Below are positions 1 through 9,579 of a DNA stretch of 64,000 nucleotides, one piece after another. The stretch is taken from the NCBI RefSeq assembly GCF_003385235.1, contig NZ_PQIA01000018.1, positions 1 to 64,000 on the forward strand. The letters run 5' to 3'. The stretch comes from Amycolatopsis circi (GTDB lineage Bacteria; Actinomycetota; Actinomycetes; Mycobacteriales; Pseudonocardiaceae). Below the pieces are notes generated by a model that was given only the letters and a program-made list of their open reading frames with translations, was not told the DNA's origin and made no database searches. The translations under genes were made by a program, and so were the position numbers. Numbering within the stretch: position 1 is the first letter of the stretch; the number at the start of each line of letters is the position of its first letter.

Positions 1-66
1 CAAGCAGAAGACGGAAGAGTAGATCAGCCTCGGTAGCGTAGGCGGGGAGAAGTGGATAAGAGACAG
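1..66 (+). other. Illumina Nextera P7/i7 adapter carried into the contig
   Basis: Bases 1-24 follow the P7 flow-cell sequence (20 of 24 bases agree), bases 25-32 are CAGCCTCG, exactly the adapter form of Nextera index N710, and bases 33-66 follow the Nextera read-2/mosaic-end sequence (27 of 34 agree), ending in ATAAGAGACAG. The three parts have the expected order and lengths with no gap. The mismatches suggest a low-quality, low-coverage read end. The stretch is library-construction sequence, not biology, and marks the end of an assembly contig. Confidence 0.93.
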
Positions 67-90
67 GGCGAGGAGGTAGCGGGCCCAATA

Positions 91-125
91 GACACGTGCG
101 ACTCAGCGTCCGAGTCGCACGTGTC
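91..125. terminator. Perfect 14-bp hairpin at the contig start
   Basis: GACACGTGCGACTC (91-104) and its exact reverse complement (112-125) flank a 7-nt loop. There is no clear T-tract, as is common for actinomycete terminators. It lies only 25 bases from the adapter. It could terminate a gene lying off the contig or transcripts leaving the AraC gene, but the target cannot be told from here. Confidence 0.5.
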
Positions 126-506
126 AATGGGGCCAGCAACCTCCACGACCGGACCCCGCTGCACGGCGGCGGGTAAGGCGGCACGGCTGGCGAACTGGTG
201 CGGCGCGACCGTCCGAGCCCTCCATTGCCGGTGGCGCGCACAGCGTTGTCTTGGACGACGTCCAGGGAAGTTTCTGCCCGGTTCCCATTGTGTCGGTTGC
301 TGCCCACTCCATCGCTCTCATAAGCGGATTGGCCGTCGGTCCCGGAATGAGGGGCGGGCCCCGGACGCGGAGCGGACGTCAGCTCAACCGCGGTCCGGCT
401 TCGAAAGCGGAGAGCTGACCGTGCCGATCGACCTCCCCGCGCTACAGGCCCGTCGGCGCGGTGACGATGCACGGTTTCCCGTCGTCGCTCACGCGGTCTG
501 CCGGAG
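126..506. other. 380-bp stretch without a recognisable gene
   Basis: Open frames occur on both strands but none has a convincing start, ribosome binding site or family resemblance. I see no further hairpin or repeat. Confidence 0.5.
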
Positions 507-1496
507 TCATCGCCGCGTATCGGCGGCACCCTCATCGCGATGGTGCATCGCGCGATAGCGACCAGGGGCGTGCCCGACGACCCGCTTGAAAGCGCGGGCA
601 AACGCGAATTCCGAGTCGTAACCCACCTTCCGCGCGATCTGACGCAGGGGGGCTTGGCCTTCGCGCAGCAGGCGGGCGGCCACGGTCATCCGCCAGATGC
701 CGAGGTACTCCATGGGGGTGTGACCGGTCGTCGACGTGAATCGGCGGCTGAACCGGGCACGCGGGACGCCGACGGCATGCGCGAGTGCCTCCACGGTCCA
801 GGGTTTGCCGGGGTCGTCGTGCAAGAGCGCGAGAGCGGGGCCGACAGCCGGGTCGTGGAGCGCGTGGGCCCACCCGACCAGCTGGTCTGGCTGGCCGAGA
901 AACCAGGACCTCAGGGTGTAGGTGAACAGCAGGTCGAGCAGCGAGGCCACCACGGCGGGTGTGCCGCGGCCGGCGTGGTCGACCTCTGTGGTGAGCAGGT
1001 CGACGGCGGCGGCAAGGCAGGTGCCGCGCATCTGGCTCGCCGTGACGTGCACGACGTCGGGCAAGGAGGCGATGAACGGGTGCCGCGGCGCCGGTTCGAA
1101 CAGGTACGCGCCGCAGACCAGAACGGTCTCGGGACCATCGCCCTCGATGACGAGGTCGGTGGCCGACAGCTCCTCCAGGTCGGCACCGAACAGCTCGCGC
1201 ACGGTGGGGGCCGGCCGGCCTGGGGCGTCGGAGACAACGTGCCCGGCACCGGACGGCAGCAACGCGACATCCCCCTTGGCGAGCTGCAGAGCCTCTCCGC
1301 CGTCGGGGGCGAGCACGCAGGAACCGGCGATCACGACGTAAATCGTGGCGATCGACCGCGATTCGAACGCCATGCCCCAGGGAGCGCGCAGCAGCGCCCT
1401 GCCGTAGACAACGCCACCGCGCCGCAGGGCGGCGACGATGTCGCCCACGACGTCGGCCACATGGTCGCGCTCACGACCGACCGCTTTCACCGCCAC
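507..1496 (-). CDS. AraC-family transcriptional regulator with N-terminal cupin
   Basis: A 329-residue regulator. The N-terminal two thirds look like the cupin (Cupin_6-type) sensor of this AraC subgroup (FESRSIATIYVVIAGSCVL). The C-terminal 100 residues carry two helix-turn-helix motifs: PWTVEALAHAVGVPRARFSR, and the second around PLRQIARKVGYDSEFAFARA, followed by GHAPGRYR. The open frame runs further upstream into the divergent gene, but the cupin begins just after GTG codons at 1496 and 1490, so I take 1496 with a weak GGGGCG site in front. It is divergent from the NmrA-like gene with 124 bp between them, the usual layout for a regulator and its target. Its ligand is unknown. Confidence 0.85.
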   Translation of the reverse strand: MAVKAVGRERDHVADVVGDIVAALRRGGVVYGRALLRAPWGMAFESRSIATIYVVIAGSCVLAPDGGEALQLAKGDVALLPSGAGHVVSDAPGRPAPTVRELFGADLEELSATDLVIEGDGPETVLVCGAYLFEPAPRHPFIASLPDVVHVTASQMRGTCLAAAVDLLTTEVDHAGRGTPAVVASLLDLLFTYTLRSWFLGQPDQLVGWAHALHDPAVGPALALLHDDPGKPWTVEALAHAVGVPRARFSRRFTSTTGHTPMEYLGIWRMTVAARLLREGQAPLRQIARKVGYDSEFAFARAFKRVVGHAPGRYRAMHHRDEGAADTRR

Positions 1497-1620
1497 GCCC
1501 GATTCGCCCCGGCATAGCGGCGATCGGATATGAACCTGTCGAGAACTGTCATGGCGCGCGTCGATAACCCATTCATACGGTGATGTCGTTACCGATTCGA
1601 CCTTACCTTGCGAGGAACGC

Positions 1621-2469
1621 GTGCCTGCCACAGTTCTTGTTCTCGGCGCGACCGGCCGCACCGGACGCCGGGTGGTGTCCTTGCTGGCCGAGCAGGGACA
1701 CACGATCCGGGCGGCGAGCCGAACCCCGGGCAACCCGGCGGGTTCGGTGACGCCGGTCCGCCTCGACTGGGACGACCCGACGACCTACCTGCCCGCGCTG
1801 GAAGGCGTGGACGCGATCTACCAGTGGTTCCCGATAAGCCCCGACCCTACGACAGAGGTCGCGGCGCTGCTGGACGACGCCAAGACCGCTGGGGTTCGCC
1901 GGGTGGTGCACCTGTCCAACACGACGGCGCAACTGTCCGGTAGCGGCTTCCCGACGCACGGGGTCGAACGGTTCCTCGAAACAGGGCCGGTGCCCGCGAC
2001 AATTCTGCGTCCCAACGTCTTCGCCGAAAACTTCTCCGAGCACCCCGCGATCCTCCAGGGCATTCGTACCGGTGTCGTCACGATTCCCGCGGGCGAGGGC
2101 CGGGTGGCACCGATCTCCGTCGAGGACATCGCCGCCGCAGCCGCGGTCGCGCTAACCCAGGACGGGCATCAGCGCAAGACCTACTCCCTGACCGGACCCG
2201 ATTCACTGTCCTTTTCGGACATGACCGCGATCGTCGGCGAGGCTGCGGGAAAGCCGGTGCGGTACCAGGCGATGGACCCGGTCGAGTTCCGCGAAGCCTT
2301 GCTCGGCGGAGGCACTCCCGGTCAGGTCGCCGACTTCTACGCCACCATGTACGAAGGCATCCGCAACGACTCGGCCGCCGAGGTGACCGACGACGTCCAG
2401 CGGCTCACCGGCCGGCCGCCGATCTCCTTCGCCGACTACGCCCGTGCCGCGGCAGCCCTGTGGCGCTGA
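1621..2469 (+). CDS. NmrA-like NAD(P)-binding protein (atypical SDR)
   Basis: A 282-residue protein that opens with a beta strand and the dinucleotide-binding loop GATGRTGRRV, as in atypical short-chain dehydrogenases of the NmrA/ergot EasG-like group. Length is normal for the family. The catalytic YxxxK of classical SDRs is not obvious, so it may be a reductase of NmrA type or a redox sensor. GTG start at 1621 preceded by GAGGA. It is divergent from an AraC regulator that probably controls it. The substrate is not deducible. Confidence 0.85.
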   Translation: MPATVLVLGATGRTGRRVVSLLAEQGHTIRAASRTPGNPAGSVTPVRLDWDDPTTYLPALEGVDAIYQWFPISPDPTTEVAALLDDAKTAGVRRVVHLSNTTAQLSGSGFPTHGVERFLETGPVPATILRPNVFAENFSEHPAILQGIRTGVVTIPAGEGRVAPISVEDIAAAAAVALTQDGHQRKTYSLTGPDSLSFSDMTAIVGEAAGKPVRYQAMDPVEFREALLGGGTPGQVADFYATMYEGIRNDSAAEVTDDVQRLTGRPPISFADYARAAAALWR

Positions 2470-2965
2470 TCGGCTGGACCCGTGTGCAAACGCATCGCGG
2501 ATCGTGGTCGTATCGACGTGTCCTTGCAGGCTGGGCGATCAGTCCGCAGGGAGCGGCGGTGACGAACGTGAACGGTATCGAGAAACTCCGACTGGTGGTG
2601 CGGCACCGAGGGTGACGGCCTCGACACCGCATTCCAGGTACCGCTCCGGGACAGCCGCGCCTTCATAGAGCGCAGCGGTGAAGCTTTCGCAGGTTGTCTT
2701 TGACACCGGCACGACGTGGCAAGGACAACCTGCCGCCCCGCTTCCGCGCGGCTGAAAGAGCCAAATGGTCTGGCTGACTCTGCCAGCCCGATCAGCAGAC
2801 GGACATCATGCATGCATCCCAGTCCGTGTCGCGGAAGACCACTGAGCCCAGCCCGACGCGGATCGCTTGGCCCATGCGGCTGGCGGTCCATTGTTCGCTG
2901 CGCGGAGGCAGGGCCGCTCGATCAAGTTTGACATCAACCAATGTCGAGGTTTGAGAATCGCGGTC
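2470..2965. other. About 500 bp with no supportable gene
   Basis: The reading frames here are antisense to, or run into, the flanking genes, and none resembles a protein I recognise. The palindromic octamer ATGCATGC lies near 2809. The stretch presumably carries the promoter of the MBL-like gene. Confidence 0.4.
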
Positions 2966-3787
2966 ATGACACTGTGGATCTGCGACCGATGCGGCATCGA
3001 GCAGCCCGGTTCCCCGGAGCCCCCGCATTGTGTGCTGGACCGGGGTGAGGTCGGCATCGAGGAGCGCGGGGATCTGGGCCCGCATTCCGGGAGTTGGCGG
3101 ACTCACGAACAGCTTGCCGCCGAACCGCACTCGGTGCGGGAGCGGGACCACGGCCGCGGGGTGCACAGCCTGCGGCGGGAACCGGTGGTGGGGATCGGGC
3201 AGTGGTCGTTCGTCGTGCGGACCGCGCGGGGGAACGTCCTGTGGGATCCGCCGACCTCCATCGAACCGGACACGCTCGCCGCGGTTCGCGCGCTCGGCGA
3301 AGTCGCTCTGGTGGCGACCAGCCACCCGCACATGTTCGCCGCCCAGGTCAGCTGGAGCCACGCGTTCGGGGAGGTTCCGGTGCTGGTGAACGTCGCGGGC
3401 CGGGAATGGCTGGGGCGCACCGACCCCGTGATCGAGTTCTGGACGGAGCATGCCGAGCCGTTGCCCGGGGTCGAGCTGATCGAAGTCGGCGGCCATATGC
3501 CGGGCAGCTCAGTGCTGCGCACGCCGGACGGCACGATCCTGTCCGGCGACACGATCAGCGGCGGCCTCGCACCGAACTGGGTGTCGTTCCAACGCAGTTT
3601 CCCGAAGCACATCCCGCTGTCCGCCGCGGTGGTCCGCCGGATCGTGGACCGGCTGGACGGCTGGCCCTACGACCGGCTGTACACCCTCGGCGGAGACACC
3701 ATCGACGCGGACGCCAAGGCTGTCGTGCGGCGCTCCGCCGAGACGCACATCCGTTGGGTCAGCGGCGAATTCGACCATCTGACCTGA
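2966..3787 (+). CDS. MBL-fold-like hydrolase with N-terminal zinc-ribbon-like motif
   Basis: A 273-residue protein starting MTLWICDRCGIEQ, with a Cys-x-x-Cys pair at the N-terminus, then a segment resembling metallo-beta-lactamase-fold proteins: VVRTARGNVLWDPP, ATSHPHM, IEVGGHMPGSSVL and ILSGDTISGG. The classical HxHxDH is reduced to SHPHM, but the later GGH and SGDT elements are kept, so metal binding is plausible and full hydrolase activity uncertain. ATG at 2966 is chosen because the paralogue near 56.7 kb starts with the same MTxWIC residues. It stands alone, followed by about 520 bp without a gene. Confidence 0.75.
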   Translation: MTLWICDRCGIEQPGSPEPPHCVLDRGEVGIEERGDLGPHSGSWRTHEQLAAEPHSVRERDHGRGVHSLRREPVVGIGQWSFVVRTARGNVLWDPPTSIEPDTLAAVRALGEVALVATSHPHMFAAQVSWSHAFGEVPVLVNVAGREWLGRTDPVIEFWTEHAEPLPGVELIEVGGHMPGSSVLRTPDGTILSGDTISGGLAPNWVSFQRSFPKHIPLSAAVVRRIVDRLDGWPYDRLYTLGGDTIDADAKAVVRRSAETHIRWVSGEFDHLT

Positions 3788-4310
3788 CCGGTGCGGTGGC
3801 GGTTCGCGACCGGCCTCGACGCCACGAAACCGACGAACCTTTGCCTAGCCCCAGCGCAGGTCGAACAAATCGACGCCGTTGTCACAACTCGTGCCAACTT
3901 TCACCATCAGCACGATCGGCAGGTGTGCGACGTCGGCGGCATTCAACAAATGTCCACTTAGGATCCCACGCAGGACTGCCGGCGCAGAATCAGCACAACC
4001 AAGTGTGGGCAACGGGCACGTACGGGTACCTCGAGCACGCACTCCCCTGCGCCACGGCACGCAGGACGGACAGCCGCGCAGGTCAGGAAACCTCCGAAAC
4101 GAAGGGAACCCTCACGGATTTCGCCTGCGCTGCAAGCGATTCCTCGCCATAGCTGATGAGCAATCACCGCGAAAATCGACGCCCGGCCAGCGAATGGCGT
4201 CGGGGGGCTGGTCCGGACGGACCGCGCCGTTCGGAGCTATCGCGTCCGGGAGCCCGGCTGGATACTACGACACCAGGGAGTCGCTTACTAGCGACCAGGA
4301 GTGATACCTC
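3788..4310. other. Intergenic stretch with half of a GGGAACCC repeat
   Basis: No gene is convincing in these 520 bp. A block near 4097-4117 (GAAGGGAACCCTCACGGA) resembles one arm of the 27-bp inverted repeat at 16576-16630. A minus-strand frame ending in DLFDLRWG at 3845 looks a little like a protein C-terminus but has no supported start. Confidence 0.4.
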
Positions 4311-5654
4311 ATGAACAGGAATTGTCTCCGCACGGTGTTCGCGATCGCGGTCGTGGTCCTGGGTGCCAGTCCGCCGGCATCGGCCGCGGCGACGGCCGGT
4401 CATTTCCGGCAGCCGCTCGCCGCGGGCGATTGGCCGACCTATCACCACGACAACGCCCGCACCGGCGAAGCGGCCGATCTCGCTCCGCTGGGCACCCTCG
4501 GCACGGCCTGGCAGGCCACTTTGGACGGTGCGGTGTACGGGCAGCCGCTGGTGGTCGGCGGTCAGATCCTGGCTGCCACGGAGAATGACACCGTCTACGC
4601 ACTGGACCCGGCCACCGGCGCGGTCCGCTGGTCTGCGCATGTCGGCGAACCGGCGAAAAGATCGGAGTTGCCGTGCGGGAACATCGACCCGCTCGGCATC
4701 ACCGGCACCATGGCCTACGACCAGGCCACGTCCCGGGTTTTCGCGATGGCCGAACTCACCGGCGGGCAGCACGTGCTGGTCGGGGTGAACGTCAACACCG
4801 GCGCGGTGGAGGTGCGCACGGAGCTGGAACCACCCAAAGGGGACCGGCTGGCACACCAGCAGCGAGCGGCGCTGACCGTGCTCGGCGACCGGGTGTACGC
4901 GGCGTACGGCGGGCTGGCCGGGGACTGCGCGAACTACATCGGTTCGGTGGTGTCGGCGACCACCGCGGGGTCCGACCCGCTCAGTTACAGCGTGCCGACC
5001 ACCAGGGAAGCCGGGATCTGGGCGCCAGGCGGCGGTGTCGTCGACGGCCAGCGACTGCTTTACGCGGTGGGCAACGGCGAGTCCACCACGGCCTACGACG
5101 ACAGCGATTCCGTGCTGGCCTTGTCGCCCGCGCTGCAGCGGGTGGACCTGTTCGCCCCGGACACCTGGGCCGACGACAACGCGCAAGACCTCGATCTCGG
5201 TTCGTCCAGCCCCACCCTGCTCGGCGAGCACGTCCTCGCGGTCGGCAAACGAGGAACCGGATATGTGCTGCACCACGACAATCTCGGCGGAATCGGCGGG
5301 CAGCAGGCCAAGGCAGAGATCTGCCAGTCCTTCGGCGGCAGCTCGACCAGCGGCGACACCGCGTACCTGCCCTGCAACGACGGTCCGCGCGCGGTCCGCA
5401 TCGCGGCGGACGGCACGCCTACCGTGGCGTGGCATGCCGACGGGACCGCGAACGGCTCGCCGACCATAGGCGGCGGCGCAGTGTGGGTGACGGACTGGAA
5501 CAGTGGCGTGTTGTACGCGCTGTCACCGGCTGACGGGACCGTACTGGCTCAGCTGGACCTCGGCGCTCTTCCGCATTTCGCCTCTCCCACTTTGTCCGGC
5601 GACCACGCCTACGTCGGCACGATGACGGGCGTGGTGGCGGTCTCCGGCGCCTGA
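4311..5654 (+). CDS. Secreted PQQ-type beta-propeller protein
   Basis: A 447-residue protein. A Sec signal peptide (residues 1-25, ending SPPASA) is followed by repeated blades of the quinoprotein type: DWPTYHHDNARTGE, TVYALDPATGAVRW, VLYALSPADGTVLAQLDL and VGTMTGVVAV. The HHDNARTG opening is characteristic of outer PQQ-like repeat proteins. Paired cysteines would suit the extracellular space. Whether it binds PQQ or is simply a propeller scaffold cannot be told. ATG at 4311 follows a GGAG-type site. It is transcribed alone and ends in a strong hairpin at 5696-5734. Confidence 0.85.
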   Translation: MNRNCLRTVFAIAVVVLGASPPASAAATAGHFRQPLAAGDWPTYHHDNARTGEAADLAPLGTLGTAWQATLDGAVYGQPLVVGGQILAATENDTVYALDPATGAVRWSAHVGEPAKRSELPCGNIDPLGITGTMAYDQATSRVFAMAELTGGQHVLVGVNVNTGAVEVRTELEPPKGDRLAHQQRAALTVLGDRVYAAYGGLAGDCANYIGSVVSATTAGSDPLSYSVPTTREAGIWAPGGGVVDGQRLLYAVGNGESTTAYDDSDSVLALSPALQRVDLFAPDTWADDNAQDLDLGSSSPTLLGEHVLAVGKRGTGYVLHHDNLGGIGGQQAKAEICQSFGGSSTSGDTAYLPCNDGPRAVRIAADGTPTVAWHADGTANGSPTIGGGAVWVTDWNSGVLYALSPADGTVLAQLDLGALPHFASPTLSGDHAYVGTMTGVVAVSGA

Positions 5655-5695
5655 CTGAACTGCGTGCAGGGTTGCGGAAGAATCCAGTCCAGACA

Positions 5696-5734
5696 ACACA
5701 AATCCCCGGGTTCCGGTGGCCCGGGGATTTGTGT
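5696..5734 (+). terminator. 15-bp hairpin terminator
   Basis: ACACAAATCCCCGGG pairs perfectly with CCCGGGGATTTGTGT around a 9-nt loop, 42 bp after the propeller gene. From 5735 to 6098 I see no gene; a fragment TGAAGGGAACCTT near 5808 recalls the GGGAACC repeat family. Confidence 0.8.
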
Positions 5735-6098
5735 GCCGTCAAGGACTCGCACCGATTGATGATTCTGAACCACTGGGGCTCCCCTCCCGGACTTGGTGCA
5801 GGGCACTATGAAGGGAACCTTGATCACCGAGGTCCGACCGCTGGGGCAGCGCCCGTTTCGCCGTCGCTGCCCGCGCAGCAGGGGCGGTACGGCGCAACGG
5901 AAAGACGCTTCGGCGCACTCTCGCGACGGCGCTGACGCTCTCAGCCCGATACGGACGCGGGTGCTCGAAGCGTTAGCCCCGGGATACGGACTCGGCAGCA
6001 CGCTGGCAAAAGCGCCGAAGTTCGGCGCTGTTCCGGTTCAACCATGGCCGACGCAGGGCGCGACGCGACCGTGCGGGTCGTGCCGCGCCCTGGCGTTC

Positions 6099-6572
6099 TC
6101 AGCGGGTGATCGGTGTCCAGCCTTGGGCGTAGACGTTGCCGGTGTGGCTGCTGGTGACCTCGCCGACCGCCTGGAAGGTGTAGCTCCCGGACATGCCGTC
6201 CAGTGTTCCGGTCCAGCACCGGGTCTCGCCCGGCTTGACGATGCCGTTGCCGCTGCCGCAGTCGATCTTGCTCACCTGGACGCCGTCGCGGTACCGGTAG
6301 AGGTAGGCGTCCCCCCACGAGCTGGCGTTGAGGGGCGAGTAGAAGCGCACGAACGCCCAGTAGTGGTACGCGGCGTCGCGGCAGAGCTGGATCTTCCCGA
6401 TCGCGGTCCCGTCCGCGAGTCCCTTCACTGGCGCCGACGACACGACGACGCCGTAGCCGGTCGTGGTCTGGCAGTCCGGTGCGGCGGCGCTCGCCGACCC
6501 GCCCGCCACGACCAGTCCGGCCGTGACCGCGAGCGCGCTCATTGCTGCTGCCAGGATCTTCTTGACCACCAT
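6099..6572 (-). CDS. Small secreted protein of unknown function
   Basis: 157 residues. A clear signal peptide (MVVKKILAAAMSALAVTAGL, cleavage after SASA) precedes a mature domain of about 120 residues with four cysteines (APDCQ, IQLCRD, KIDCGSG, TRCWTG), probably two disulfides, and a beta-rich pattern (YHYWAFVRFYSPL, GDAYLYRYRDG). It recalls the small DUF2690-like exported proteins of actinomycetes, but I am not sure. The ATG at 6572 has an excellent GGGAGG site. It is divergent from the SARP regulator with 151 bp between them, so that regulator may control it. Confidence 0.8.
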   Translation of the reverse strand: MVVKKILAAAMSALAVTAGLVVAGGSASAAAPDCQTTTGYGVVVSSAPVKGLADGTAIGKIQLCRDAAYHYWAFVRFYSPLNASSWGDAYLYRYRDGVQVSKIDCGSGNGIVKPGETRCWTGTLDGMSGSYTFQAVGEVTSSHTGNVYAQGWTPITR

Positions 6573-6723
6573 CTGTCCTCCCTTTCGCCTTGCACGAGAG
6601 TCCGGGTTCGCCCGGGAAGACCACGGTGCTGCGTCGATCGTGTATATCGCTTGCGCGGTTTCTGCATTCCGCTGGCGGGTTGTGCCACGCTGAGGCCGGG
6701 TTGAGCGGTTTGGGGGGATTCGG

Positions 6724-9510
6724 GTGGCCGTCCTCGTGCGCGTGCTGGGAGAGCTGTCCGTGGTGGCGGACGGGCGGCCAGTGGAGCTGGGACCGGCCAG
6801 GCAGCGGTGCGCGCTGGCGGCCCTCGCGGTCGACGCGGGCCAGGTGGTGCCCGCCGACCGTCTTGTCCACCGGGTGTGGGGCGCCCAGATTCCTCGGCGG
6901 GGGCGCGCCACTCTGCACAGCTACCTCTCGCGGCTGCGCCAGGCCTTGCGCGGCGTGCCCGGGGTGGCGATCGTGCGAAGACCCGGCGGCTACCTGCTCG
7001 ACACGGCGGGAACGGTGGTCGACCTGCACCGTTTCCGCGACCTGCGCGGCCGGGCGCACGCCGAGCCCCGCGACGAGCCAGCGGCGCGGCTGCTGGCCGA
7101 GGCGCTGGAACTGTGGTGCGGGGAACCGCTCACGGGAATCGACGGCGAGTGGGCCCGCGCCCAGCGTGAGCTGTTCGCGCGCGAACGACTGGCTGCCGAG
7201 CACGAACTGACCGAGGCCCGGCTCAACCTCGGCCATGGCCGGGACCTGCTGGCGGACCTGGCCGCGCGTGCCGAGGAACACCCGCTGGACGAGGGCGTGG
7301 CCAGCCAGTACCTGCGGGCACTGCACCAGGCAGGACGCACTGCGGAAGCGTTGGAGCACTACGGCCGGACCCGGCTCCGGCTCGTCGAGGAGCTGGGCAT
7401 CGACCCCGGCGCGGCCCTGGTCGAGGAGCATCGGCGGCTCCTCGCGACCGCACCCGTTACGGCCCCCGGCGCTGGCACGACGGCGTACCAGGTCGTCCCT
7501 CGGCAACTCCCTGCCGCACCGGGGGTGTTCGCCGGGCGCTGCGCCGAACTGGACCGGCTGGACGACGTGCTCGGCCCCGCCGGTGATGGCGGCGCGGTCG
7601 CCGTCGCGGCCATCACCGGCGCGGGCGGTATCGGCAAGACGTGGCTGGCGCTGCGGTGGGCGCATCGGCACGCCCACCGGTTCCCCGACGGTCAGCTGTT
7701 CGTCGACCTGCGCGGCTTCGGTCCGGACGGCACGCCGATGGACCCGTCGGTCGCGGTCCGCGGCTTCCTCGACGCTCTCCGCGCCGAGCCCGGCCGCGTC
7801 CCCCTCGACCCGAACGCCAGGGCCGCGCTGTTCCGCAGCACGATCGCCGGGAAGCGGATGCTGCTCGTGCTGGACAACGCGGCCGACAGCGCCCAGGTCG
7901 CGGAGCTGCTGCCCGGCGGCGGAGGTTGCGCCGTCCTGGTGACCAGCCGCAACCAGCTCTCCGGCCTGGTCACCAGGCACGGCGCGCATCCGCTGCGCCT
8001 CGACCCGCTGTCCGCGGCCGAAGCCCGCGCCGTGTTCGTCGGCCGGTTCGGTGAGGCCAGGATGATCGGGCAAGCGCCCGCTGCCGAGGAACTCGCCGCC
8101 CTGTGCGGCGGATACCCGCTGGCGCTGGGGATCGTCGCCGGTCACGCGCAGGCACGTCCCCAGCTCCCGCTGAGGGCGCTGGTCGACGAGTTGCGGGGGC
8201 AGGGGCTGCGGGCGTTCGACGACGGAGACCCGTCCGCCAGCCTCCCCGCGGTGCTGTCGTGGTCGCACCGGGCCCTCGCTGCCGAGGAGGTCACCGCGTT
8301 CGCGCTGCTCGGTGTGGCCCCGGGACCGGACACCGGTCTGCCGGCGGCCGCGAGCCTGCTCGGCCTGCCCCGCAACGAAACCGCGACGCTGCTGCGCCGG
8401 CTGGAACGGTCTTCGCTGCTCGACCGCGGCGCCGACGGGCGCTACCGGATGCACGACCTGGTCCGCCAACACGCTCGCGACACCGCCGACGCGATTCCCG
8501 AAAGGGTCCGCGCCGCCGCCCTGAGCCGCGTGACCGACTTCTACCTGCACACCGCTCACGCCGCCGACCGCCGCCTCAACCCGCACCGCGACCCGGTCCT
8601 GCTCGACGAGCCCGCGCACGGCGCCCAGCTCGACCCGCCGGCGAGCGACGAGGTCGCGATGGCGTGGTTCGACAGCGAACACCGGTGTCTGCTGGCCGTC
8701 CAAGAACAGGCAGCCGCTCGCGACCAGCACCGGGTCGTGTGGAACCTCGCGTGGGCGCTGGAGCCGTTCCACCGCCGACGCGGGCACCTGCACAGCAGGC
8801 TCGCCGTGTGGCAGGCGGCCCTGGCCTCGGCCGCGCACTTGCCCGACCCGGCCGCGCACATCCTCACCCACCGGCTGATCGGCCGCGCCCACTCCGACCT
8901 CACGCAGCACGACAAGGCGATCGACCACCTGCACCAGTCGCTCACGCTGGCCGAACACCAGCACGACCGCGTCAACCAGGCCCACGCCCACCGCACCCTC
9001 GCCGCCGCCTGGGCGCAGCTGGGCAACGACCGCAAGGCCCGCGACCACGCCGAACGAGCGCTGCGAATGTGCCGCGCACTCGACGACCCAGTGTGGGAAG
9101 CACGCGCCCACAACGCCGTGGGCTGGTACGCCGCCCAACTCGGCGAGCACGACCAAGCCCGCGCCCACTGCGAACAGGCCCTCGCCCTGTTCGACCGCAA
9201 CGAAGACCCCGAAGGCAAAGCGACCACTTTGGACAGTCTCGGCTACCTCGAGCACGCGGCCGGCCACCACCCCCGCGCCATCACCCACTACCGCAACGCG
9301 CTCACGATCTTCCGCGACCTCGGCGCCACCTATCAACTGGCCGACACGCTCGACCGCCTCGGCCAGCTCCACACCACCCTCAGCCAGCACGACCTCGCCC
9401 ACGCCGCCTGGCGGGAAGCCCTCACCCTCTACCGCCGCCAATCCCGCCACGACGACGCTGCCCGCACCGAACGCAACCTCAACGGCCGCCAGCGGAATCG
9501 GCCGGACTGA
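6724..9510 (+). CDS. SARP/AfsR-type regulator: BTAD, NB-ARC ATPase, TPR repeats
   Basis: A 928-residue regulator. Residues 1-90 form an OmpR-type winged helix (VRVLGELSVVADGRPVELG). The bacterial transcriptional activation domain runs to about 245 (DLHRFRDLRGRA to IDPGAALVEEHRRLL). An NB-ARC/STAND NTPase follows, with P-loop GAGGIGKT near residue 300 and LLVLDNA as Walker B. TPR repeats occupy about 640-928 (KAIDHLHQSLTLAEHQ, HPRAITHYRNALTIF). This is the AfsR architecture, usually a switch for secondary metabolism or development. GTG start after GGGGGG. No biosynthetic cluster adjoins, so its target may be distant or the divergent secreted protein. Confidence 0.92.
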   Translation: MAVLVRVLGELSVVADGRPVELGPARQRCALAALAVDAGQVVPADRLVHRVWGAQIPRRGRATLHSYLSRLRQALRGVPGVAIVRRPGGYLLDTAGTVVDLHRFRDLRGRAHAEPRDEPAARLLAEALELWCGEPLTGIDGEWARAQRELFARERLAAEHELTEARLNLGHGRDLLADLAARAEEHPLDEGVASQYLRALHQAGRTAEALEHYGRTRLRLVEELGIDPGAALVEEHRRLLATAPVTAPGAGTTAYQVVPRQLPAAPGVFAGRCAELDRLDDVLGPAGDGGAVAVAAITGAGGIGKTWLALRWAHRHAHRFPDGQLFVDLRGFGPDGTPMDPSVAVRGFLDALRAEPGRVPLDPNARAALFRSTIAGKRMLLVLDNAADSAQVAELLPGGGGCAVLVTSRNQLSGLVTRHGAHPLRLDPLSAAEARAVFVGRFGEARMIGQAPAAEELAALCGGYPLALGIVAGHAQARPQLPLRALVDELRGQGLRAFDDGDPSASLPAVLSWSHRALAAEEVTAFALLGVAPGPDTGLPAAASLLGLPRNETATLLRRLERSSLLDRGADGRYRMHDLVRQHARDTADAIPERVRAAALSRVTDFYLHTAHAADRRLNPHRDPVLLDEPAHGAQLDPPASDEVAMAWFDSEHRCLLAVQEQAAARDQHRVVWNLAWALEPFHRRRGHLHSRLAVWQAALASAAHLPDPAAHILTHRLIGRAHSDLTQHDKAIDHLHQSLTLAEHQHDRVNQAHAHRTLAAAWAQLGNDRKARDHAERALRMCRALDDPVWEARAHNAVGWYAAQLGEHDQARAHCEQALALFDRNEDPEGKATTLDSLGYLEHAAGHHPRAITHYRNALTIFRDLGATYQLADTLDRLGQLHTTLSQHDLAHAAWREALTLYRRQSRHDDAARTERNLNGRQRNRPD

Positions 9511-9579
9511 CGCGCGAAGACGGTCACCGGTCATTGCCGCCCGACAGGGCATGACCGTCGAAGCGCCCGGCATCCGGAT

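Noticed and set aside
52..558. Plus-strand open frame starting inside the adapter
   Set aside because: Its start lies in library sequence and it has no ribosome site or family resemblance.
3845..4060. Minus-strand frame ending VLMVKVGTSCDNGVDLFDLR
   Set aside because: The C-terminal wording seems protein-like, but there is no start, ribosome site or recognised family, and the N-terminal part is arginine-rich noise.
5941..9573. A 1210-codon open frame on the minus strand
   Set aside because: It is wholly antisense to the SARP regulator, whose domains and motifs are clear; long antisense frames are expected at high GC third-position bias. It also ends inside the secreted-protein gene in a different frame.
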